Shown here piece after piece: positions 1 through 4,445 of a stretch of DNA of 6,143 nucleotides (the stretch's first letter is position 1; each line of letters begins with the position of its first letter). The stretch comes from Desulfobacteraceae bacterium. GTDB taxonomy: Bacteria > Desulfobacterota > Desulfobacteria > Desulfobacterales > BuS5. The stretch lies in NCBI GenBank assembly GCA_030592105.1, contig JAUVKE010000166.1:1-6143 (forward strand), in the 5' to 3' direction. A model generated the notes under the pieces. The model did not search any database and had not been told where the DNA came from. It was given only the letters and a program-made list of their open reading frames with translations. The position numbers and the translations under genes were made by a program.

Positions 1-399
1 ACTGTTACCATGGATCAAAAAACCTGCGAAATGATACTTGACAAATCTGTTAAAAAGGGGAATGTGCTGGAAACAGCCAGAATTGCGGGGATCATGGCTG
101 CAAAAAATACCTCTTCGATTATCCCCATGTGCCATCCTTTAAATTTAACCCATATTTCAGTCGATTTTTCCCCTGATCAGGGGCAGGGTTCAATTAATAT
201 AGAAGCCTCTGCTCGTACTGTGGGGCAGACAGGGGTGGAGATGGAAGCTTTAATGGCTGTCTCTGCAGCGGCGCTGACCATCTATGATATGTGTAAATCG
301 TATTATAAGAAAACGATAATTTCTGGCATTTGCCTTGTTGAGAAATCAGGTGGAAAAAGTGGTTTGTTTATTAGGGAAGATGATCATCAAATCAAATAA
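1..399 (+). CDS. moaC: Cyclic pyranopterin monophosphate synthase MoaC (5'-truncated by window edge)
   Basis: MoaC acts in the first stage of molybdenum cofactor synthesis: with the radical-SAM enzyme MoaA it converts GTP to cyclic pyranopterin monophosphate, MoaC doing the cyclisation, in the cytoplasm. The frame is open from base 1 (T-V-T-M-D-Q), and aligning by memory to E. coli MoaC (161 aa) without gaps implies that about 32 N-terminal residues lie before the window. The ATG at 10 is therefore internal and not the start. Visible family motifs are KKGNV (E. coli Lys51 equivalent), ARIAGIMAAK, PMCHPL (His77), GQTGVEMEAL, and ALTIYDMCK with the catalytic Asp128 and Lys131 equivalents, then EKSGGKSG near the C-terminus. 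All key residues seem present, so the enzyme should be active. uvrA starts 37 bases after the stop with no clear terminator between them, suggesting co-transcription. Identification is secure; only the start is missing. Confidence 0.97.
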   Translation, partial: TVTMDQKTCEMILDKSVKKGNVLETARIAGIMAAKNTSSIIPMCHPLNLTHISVDFSPDQGQGSINIEASARTVGQTGVEMEALMAVSAAALTIYDMCKSYYKKTIISGICLVEKSGGKSGLFIREDDHQIK

Positions 400-436
400 T
401 AAAACCACATGGCGCAGGGGCCTTCAGGAGATTTGA

Positions 437-3259
437 ATGGAAGCAGAAAAAATTATTATTCAGGGAGCAAGGCAGCACAATCTAAAAAATATTAATGTGG
501 AATTGCCCAGAAATAGTCTGATTGTGGTGACGGGCCTGTCAGGATCAGGGAAATCGACCCTTGCTTTTGATACTCTGTATGCCGAAGGCCAACGACGCTA
601 TGTTGAATCTCTTTCAGCATATGCCCGGCAGTTTTTAGAGAGACTTGAAAAGCCTGATGTCGATTTGATTGAAGGCCTTTCTCCTGCCATTGCAATTGAA
701 CAAAAAACTGCAAGCCACAATCCAAGATCTACCGTGGGAACAGTTACAGAAATTTATGATTACCTTCGTCTCCTTTTTGCACGAATAGGGACTCCCCATT
801 GTTATAAATGTGGAGACCCCATCGCTTCCCAGAGTCTGGATCAGATACTCGATAAGGTTATCTCTTTTCCTGAAGGGACAAAGCTTATACTTTTTTCTCC
901 TGTAATTTCCGGCAAAAAGGGTACCCATGAAAAACTTTTCAGCAGGCTGCAAAAGGAAGGTTTTGCAAGGGTACGGGTGGATGGAGAAATTATCGATATA
1001 GAAGAGATCGAAAAGCTGAATAAATATAAAAAACATAATATTGATATTGTAGTGGACAGGCTTGTGGTAAAGGAGAATATCCGTAACAGACTCGCTGATT
1101 CCCTGGAGCTTGCTCTGTCGCAGTCCGGAGGTCTGGTCCTGGTTGATATTGTTGGAATAGAATCTATTTTGTTCAGTGAAAATGCGGCTTGTGCCAAATG
1201 TGGAATCAGTTATCCCGAATTTACACCAGCAAGTTTTTCATTTAACTCTCCATCAGGAGCCTGTCAGCAATGTGATGGAATAGGGGCGATAACAGAATTT
1301 GACCCTGATCTTATAATTCCCAATAAGGATTTATCCCTAAGGGACGGAGCCGTTGATCTTTGGGCAAACAGAAACAGTCTTCATTTTATTGAATTTTTAG
1401 ATGCCCTGACAGTCCATTATAAAACAGATATCTATACACCCTATAAGGATTTGCCGGAGCCTTTCAAAGATCTGCTCCTTTATGGATCAAAAAATGAAAA
1501 AATAAGTTTCTATTTTGAAAAAGATAACCGCAAAATCAGATATAAAAAAACATATGAAGGTATAATCCCCGGTTTAAAACGACGTTATCATGAAACAAAT
1601 TCCCCAGGTTCCAGAGAAGATATAAAACGATATCTGAACTTCCGGCCCTGCCAGGAGTGCGGTGGAACAAAATTAAACCAGGCCAGCCGATCTGTGAAAA
1701 TCGAAGGAATTACCATATCTGAAGTTACTGCGCTTTCAATATCAAAGGCATATATATTTTTCAAAGGTTTAAAACTGACCGGGAAAAAAGAACTAATAGC
1801 CCGTAAAATTTTAAAGGAGGTAATTGAAAGATTAAGTTTTTTAAATAACCTGGGACTTTCTTATCTCACATTAAGCAGGTCTGCAGCCACCCTTTCAGGG
1901 GGAGAGAGCCAGAGAATCCGCCTTGCAACCCAGATAGGCTCCAAACTCACAGGCGTTTTATATGTTCTGGATGAACCTAGCATAGGCCTTCATCAAAGGG
2001 ATAACCAGCGTCTTTTAGCCTCCCTTTTAAATATGCGTGATCTGGGGAATACAGTCCTTCTGGTTGAGCATGATGAAGAGACAATACTTGCATGTGACCA
2101 TGTTCTGGATATGGGGCCCGGGGCAGGGATGAAAGGGGGGAATGTTGTTTTTTCAGGAACACCGGAAGAACTTTTAAAATCTTCTGATTCCCTGACAGGG
2201 GAATACCTTTCCGGACGTAAAAAAATAGAAGTCCCTGCGAACAGAAAATCTGGTAATGGGAACAGTCTGATTATTAAAGGGGCCTCCGCAAATAATCTTA
2301 AAAATATTGATGTTGAATTTCCTCTGGGTTCTTTTATCTGCGTCACAGGTGTGTCAGGATCGGGTAAATCAACACTTGTACTTGAAACCCTGAATAATAT
2401 TTTATCACAGAGATTATACCTGTCCAGGGTCCCTGCAGGTGCCCATACCGAAGTGATCGGCCTGGAACATGTTGACAAGGTAGTAAATATTGATCAGTCC
2501 CCCATTGGACGGACACCCCGCTCAAATCCCGGAACATATACCGGGCTTTTTACTTTTATAAGGGAGCTTTTTTCAAAGACCAGGGAAGCAAAAGTACGGG
2601 GTTACAAACCAGGCCGTTTTAGTTTTAATGTCAAGGGGGGGCGGTGTGAGGCCTGCACTGGTGACGGAATAGTCAAGGTGGAAATGCATTTTCTTCCTGA
2701 TGTTTATGTGCCCTGCGATGTATGCCATGGAAAAAGATACAACAGGGAAACCCTTGAGATAAAATATAAAGGTAAAAATATAGCTGAAGTTCTTGATATG
2801 ACCGTTAATCAGGCATCTGTTTTTTTCGATAAAATTCAGACAATATATTCAAAGCTTAAAACCCTTGTTGATGTAGGGCTTGGATATATTCATCTGGGTC
2901 AGTCCGCCATCACTCTTTCCGGTGGTGAGGCTCAAAGGGTGAAACTTGCACGGGAACTGAGCAAACGGAGTACAGGTAAAACCGTATATATTCTGGATGA
3001 ACCCACCACAGGGCTCCATACAGATGATATAAAAAAGCTCTTAAGTGTTCTTGAAATGCTAGTTAAAACAGGGAACACTGTTATTGTAATAGAACATAAT
3101 ATGGATGTTATAAAAACCGCTGATTATATAATTGATCTGGGGCCTGAGGGGGGCGAAGAAGGGGGATATGTTGTGGGATGCGGAACACCTGAAGTCATAT
3201 CAGATATTTATGCTTCCCATACAGGCCGGTTTCTTAAAAAGTATTTAAACGGTAAATAA
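437..3259 (+). CDS. uvrA: Excinuclease ABC subunit A (UvrA), complete
   Basis: UvrA is the damage-sensing ATPase of nucleotide excision repair; as a dimer it loads UvrB on distorted DNA, after which UvrC incises. The protein is 940 aa, the same length as E. coli UvrA. Two ABC ATPase modules are intact. The first has Walker A GLSGSGKST at 33-41, signature LSGGE at 486-490 and Walker B VLDEPS at 510-515. The second has Walker A GVSGSGKST at 638-646, LSGGE at 827-831 and Walker B ILDEPT at 852-857. Zinc-binding cysteines are C252/C255/C276/C279 in the first module and C737/C740/C760/C763 in the second. Extra CxxC pairs occur at 122/125 and 405/408, as in many non-enteric homologues. The N-terminus (IIIQGARQHNLKNINVELPR) aligns from the first residues with the family, and AGGAG at 426-430 lies 6 bases before the ATG, so the start is well supported. 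uvrB and uvrC are not in the window. No SOS box is evident in the short gap before the gene. Nothing is missing or broken. Confidence 0.99.
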   Translation: MEAEKIIIQGARQHNLKNINVELPRNSLIVVTGLSGSGKSTLAFDTLYAEGQRRYVESLSAYARQFLERLEKPDVDLIEGLSPAIAIEQKTASHNPRSTVGTVTEIYDYLRLLFARIGTPHCYKCGDPIASQSLDQILDKVISFPEGTKLILFSPVISGKKGTHEKLFSRLQKEGFARVRVDGEIIDIEEIEKLNKYKKHNIDIVVDRLVVKENIRNRLADSLELALSQSGGLVLVDIVGIESILFSENAACAKCGISYPEFTPASFSFNSPSGACQQCDGIGAITEFDPDLIIPNKDLSLRDGAVDLWANRNSLHFIEFLDALTVHYKTDIYTPYKDLPEPFKDLLLYGSKNEKISFYFEKDNRKIRYKKTYEGIIPGLKRRYHETNSPGSREDIKRYLNFRPCQECGGTKLNQASRSVKIEGITISEVTALSISKAYIFFKGLKLTGKKELIARKILKEVIERLSFLNNLGLSYLTLSRSAATLSGGESQRIRLATQIGSKLTGVLYVLDEPSIGLHQRDNQRLLASLLNMRDLGNTVLLVEHDEETILACDHVLDMGPGAGMKGGNVVFSGTPEELLKSSDSLTGEYLSGRKKIEVPANRKSGNGNSLIIKGASANNLKNIDVEFPLGSFICVTGVSGSGKSTLVLETLNNILSQRLYLSRVPAGAHTEVIGLEHVDKVVNIDQSPIGRTPRSNPGTYTGLFTFIRELFSKTREAKVRGYKPGRFSFNVKGGRCEACTGDGIVKVEMHFLPDVYVPCDVCHGKRYNRETLEIKYKGKNIAEVLDMTVNQASVFFDKIQTIYSKLKTLVDVGLGYIHLGQSAITLSGGEAQRVKLARELSKRSTGKTVYILDEPTTGLHTDDIKKLLSVLEMLVKTGNTVIVIEHNMDVIKTADYIIDLGPEGGEEGGYVVGCGTPEVISDIYASHTGRFLKKYLNGK

Positions 3260-3270
3260 TTAGCAGGTAT

Positions 3271-3315
3271 GGGGATGAGATAACTTCCCCAAGCAGGGGG
3301 GGTGCTCTTAGTACC
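3271..3315 (+). terminator. Possible uvrA terminator region: competing G/C-run hairpins
   Basis: Beginning 11 bases after the uvrA stop, GGGGA (3271-3275) can pair with TCCCC (3286-3290) around a 10-base loop. The same CCCC (3287-3290) can instead pair with the G-run starting at 3296, across AAGCA. Next, GGTGCT (3301-3306) pairs with AGTACC (3310-3315), including one G-U pair, around a 3-base loop, and is followed by T-rich sequence (TTACTTCTTGTTTT). The last hairpin plus T-rich tail is the nearest thing to an intrinsic terminator here, but the stem is short and the T-run is interrupted. The structures are read by eye and no folding energy was computed. Confidence 0.35.
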
Positions 3316-3319
3316 TTAC

Positions 3320-3348
3320 TTCTTGTTTTCTGTTACAAAAAACAAGAA
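3320..3348. repeat. 29-base near-perfect dyad (palindrome) downstream of uvrA
   Basis: The sequence is symmetric around base 3334, and 13 of 14 flanking pairs are complementary. The outer arms TTCTTGTTTT (3320-3329) and AAAACAAGAA (3339-3348) match perfectly; the single mismatch is 3330/3338; TGT and ACA flank the centre. As RNA it would form a 10-bp A/U-rich stem with a 9-base loop; as DNA the odd-centred symmetry also fits a dimeric regulator site. It lacks the GC stem and following T-run of a classical terminator. It ends 6 bases before the left inverted heptamer block. The symmetry is directly visible; the role is unknown. Confidence 0.6.
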
Positions 3349-3354
3349 AGTCGT

Positions 3355-3375
3355 TTATCAGTTGTCGGTTGTCAG
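3355..3375 (-). repeat. Left inverted heptamer-repeat block
   Basis: Read on the minus strand this 21-base block is made of TGACAAC-type heptamers (two full units, one with a C variant, plus a partial TGATAA unit). Its reverse complement matches 3515-3535 at 20 of 21 positions; the only difference is at 3367. With the right block it bounds a 139-base interior (3376-3514) that contains no credible gene. The arrangement resembles the terminal inverted repeats of a small non-autonomous element, or a long-range stem in a transcript. I see no clear target-site duplication outside the arms. Confidence 0.65.
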
Positions 3376-3514
3376 TAAAAGCATATCGATATTAATTTAT
3401 CTTCCTTTTGAATATTGCAGAAACCTGGCAAAAAATGTTTATACAAATCTGCACATAATCGTGAAGATCTCTTCAATACTTACAAATCCTTAAATTTCAA
3501 AATAACCTCCAGTG
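3376..3514. other. 139-base interior between inverted heptamer blocks, no gene seen
   Basis: This AT-rich stretch has no supported reading frame; the frame opening at the GTG at 3302 and running to 3493 crosses the dyad and left repeat and resembles no family. The one distinct motif is the perfect 10-base palindrome ATATCGATAT at 3383-3392, which recurs at 4276-4285 before the kinase gene. There is no transposase fragment, tRNA-like fold or recognisable ncRNA. If the flanking arms pair in RNA, this would be the loop. Confidence 0.4.
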
Positions 3515-3543
3515 CTGACAACTGACAACTGATAACTGACAAC
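3515..3543 (+). repeat. Right heptamer tandem-repeat block (TGACAAC x4)
   Basis: After C3515 come four tandem 7-base units: TGACAAC at 3516-3522, TGACAAC at 3523-3529, the variant TGATAAC at 3530-3536, and TGACAAC at 3537-3543. The first 21 bases (3515-3535) are the inverted partner of 3355-3375. Short tandem heptanucleotide repeats are known as dispersed intergenic repeats in some bacteria, notably the STRR families of filamentous cyanobacteria, so this is probably a genome-wide dispersed repeat; copy number cannot be judged from one window. The units are contiguous with no spacers, which excludes CRISPR. Confidence 0.75.
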
Positions 3544-3544
3544 T

Positions 3545-3557
3545 GCGGCTTTGCCGC
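3545..3557 (+). other. Small GC hairpin abutting the heptamer repeat
   Basis: GCGGC (3545-3549) and GCCGC (3553-3557) form a perfect 5-bp stem around TTT, followed by a further TTT (3558-3560). It directly follows the last heptamer unit and is GC-rich in an AT-rich gap, so it is probably part of the same repeat element. The T-run is too short for a confident terminator call. Confidence 0.45.
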
Positions 3558-3586
3558 TTTAGGAATATCAAAAGTTTTTATATTTT

Positions 3587-3617
3587 TTGGGTATTTTATG
3601 GTTGGGGAATTTATTAT
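3587..3617 (+). promoter_or_regulatory. Weak candidate promoter for the DUF29 gene
   Basis: TATTAT at 3612-3617 matches five of six bases of the -10 consensus. The only -35-like hexamer nearby is TTGGGT at 3587-3592, a poor match at a long 19-base spacing. Transcription from here would start near 3624 and give a short leader ahead of the GGAG at 3637-3640. The surrounding sequence is AT-rich, so chance matches are likely. Confidence 0.2.
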
Positions 3618-3647
3618 CTGACAATCTATATAGTATGGAGATTTTCC

Positions 3648-4082
3648 ATGAGCGAGTACAATTTGGATTTTTTTAATTGGACAGAGCAGCAGGCCGAGTA
3701 TCTCAAATCAGGCAAGTTTGATTTGCTTGATATAAAAAATTTAGCCGAGGAAATTGAAAGTATGGGAAAAAGCGAGAGGCGGGAACTCTTAAATAGATTG
3801 GCAGTTCTTTTAATGCATTTGTTAAAATGGCAATATCAACCCCATCTGCAATCCCGAAGCTGGAAGGTAACAATTAGAAATCAACGCAGTGCAATTTTGG
3901 ATCTTATCGAAGATAGCCCAAGTCTAAAAACTATTGTTGGCGATAAATTTGCTAAAGCCTACCAAAAAGCCAGATTAAATGCAGCGGACGAAACCGGAAT
4001 ATCTTTAAAAAAATTTCCAGAGACCTGTATTTGGTCAGTTGATGAAATATTGGAGGAAAATTTTATTCCAAATTTTGAATAG
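3648..4082 (+). CDS. DUF29 family protein, function unknown
   Basis: This complete 144-aa protein has the hallmarks of the DUF29 family, whose molecular function is not established. Visible family blocks in order are the N-terminal DFFNWTEQQAEYL (7-19), LAEEIESMGKSERREL (32-47), LLMHLLKWQYQP (54-65), SRSWKVTIRNQR (69-80), DSPSLK (89-94), and the C-terminal FPETCIWSVDEILEENFIP (123-141). The length is typical of the family. It looks soluble and helix-rich, with no signal peptide or membrane segment and no obvious catalytic motif. GGAG at 3637-3640 sits 7 bases before the ATG, supporting the start. It is separated by more than 350 bases from both neighbours, so it is probably its own transcription unit. 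DUF29 genes are often scattered, multi-copy and accessory (especially in cyanobacteria), and the repeat-rich gap upstream would fit a mobile or recently inserted segment, though no mobile gene is present. Family assignment is strong; any role is unknown. Confidence 0.93.
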   Translation: MSEYNLDFFNWTEQQAEYLKSGKFDLLDIKNLAEEIESMGKSERRELLNRLAVLLMHLLKWQYQPHLQSRSWKVTIRNQRSAILDLIEDSPSLKTIVGDKFAKAYQKARLNAADETGISLKKFPETCIWSVDEILEENFIPNFE

Positions 4083-4110
4083 TATTACGAAGAGCATCAG
4101 CAAAAGAGAT

Positions 4111-4127
4111 CTTTTTCACTGAAAAGG
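4111..4127 (+). terminator. Weak hairpin after the DUF29 gene
   Basis: CTTTTTC (4111-4117) pairs with GAAAAGG (4121-4127), with one G-U pair, around an ACT loop, 28 bases after the DUF29 stop. The stem is AU-rich and is not followed by a T-run, so intrinsic termination is doubtful; it may simply be a 3' end structure. Confidence 0.25.
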
Positions 4128-4258
4128 TTAAACACTTGATTGAGCCATTGAGCAGTCAAATATTGCCAATAACCTATTGAAAACATTTAAATTAAAGCTT
4201 AGCTAAAATTTTACTTGAACTAGCTGCCCGAATATTTGTCCCGGGGGAGATAATTTGT

Positions 4259-4288
4259 TTGACTTTTAATAATATATATCGATATAGG
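4259..4288 (+). promoter_or_regulatory. Candidate promoter with overlapping palindrome
   Basis: TTGACT at 4259-4264 matches five of six bases of the -35 consensus. The -10 candidate TATAGG (4283-4288, 18-base spacer) is poor. A perfect 12-base palindrome TATATCGATATA (4275-4286) covers the spacer and -10 area and could be an operator for a dimeric regulator. No sigma-54 type GG-N10-GC element was recognised. Start-site position is a guess. Confidence 0.25.
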
Positions 4289-4326
4289 TTTTAATCAGGA
4301 TAACTTTTTAATTTTATTTTTTAGAT

Positions 4327-4344
4327 AATGGTAATTGTACCATT
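4327..4344. promoter_or_regulatory. 18-base operator-like inverted repeat
   Basis: AATGGTA (4327-4333) and TACCATT (4338-4344) are perfect 7-base inverted arms around ATTG. The size and symmetry fit a dimeric transcription factor site; in RNA it would make a 7-bp hairpin with a tetraloop. It lies about 100 bases before the kinase start and downstream of the candidate promoter. No family-specific operator consensus was recognised. Confidence 0.45.
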
Positions 4345-4356
4345 GGAACATCATAG

Positions 4357-4421
4357 ATGGGGCTTAGTTCTAATTTCAGCTAAAGACATCTGATGGCCAA
4401 AGTTAGAACCAACCCCCCCAT
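4357..4421 (+). ncRNA. Candidate structured 5' leader of the hybrid kinase gene
   Basis: An imperfect 65-base stem-loop can form. GTTCTAA (4367-4373) pairs with TTAGAAC (4403-4409); beyond an A/C mismatch, TT (4364-4365) pairs with AA (4411-4412); beyond a C/C mismatch, GGGG (4359-4362) pairs with CCCC (4414-4417); after a 2-base bulge, AT (4357-4358) pairs with AT (4420-4421). Inside the 29-base loop, TCAG (4376-4379) can pair with CTGA (4390-4393). The structure ends 12 bases before the ribosome binding site. The C-run at 4413-4419 could alternatively pair with the GGGG of that site (4434-4437), giving a possible translation switch. It matches no riboswitch class I recognise. Folding was done by eye. 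Confidence 0.35.
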
Positions 4422-4445
4422 AAATGTGAGATAGGGGAATATGAT

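Larger units (their letters stand above)
4083..4445. other. Gene-free intergenic region between DUF29 and the hybrid kinase
   Basis: No reading frame on either strand here is convincing. The first part (4083-4250) holds a weak hairpin and otherwise unremarkable AT-rich sequence. The second part (4259-4440) holds, in order, a -35-like hexamer with an overlapping palindrome, an 18-base inverted repeat, a long imperfect stem-loop, and the ribosome binding site of the kinase gene; these are listed separately. The concentration of symmetric elements suggests that it is the control region of the kinase gene. Confidence 0.55.

Noticed and set aside
10..12. ATG at 10 as the moaC start
   Set aside because: The frame continues upstream to base 1 with residues matching MoaC, and a protein from here would lack about 35 conserved N-terminal residues.
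492..2537. Several minus-strand open frames inside uvrA
   Set aside because: They lie antisense to an unmistakable intact uvrA, show low-complexity or unfamilied translations and lack start signals; they are shadows of the real gene.
3302..3493. A 63-codon + strand frame with a GTG start after uvrA
   Set aside because: It runs through the dyad and the left inverted repeat, has no ribosome binding site (a G-run only) and its protein resembles no family.
3355..3543. Possible CRISPR array from the repeated TGACAAC units
   Set aside because: Units are only 7 bases, directly contiguous, without unique spacers and without cas genes nearby.
4357..4421. Known riboswitch (for example c-di-GMP type) in the kinase leader
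   Set aside because: I could not see the conserved core of any class I know, so only an unclassified structured leader is listed.
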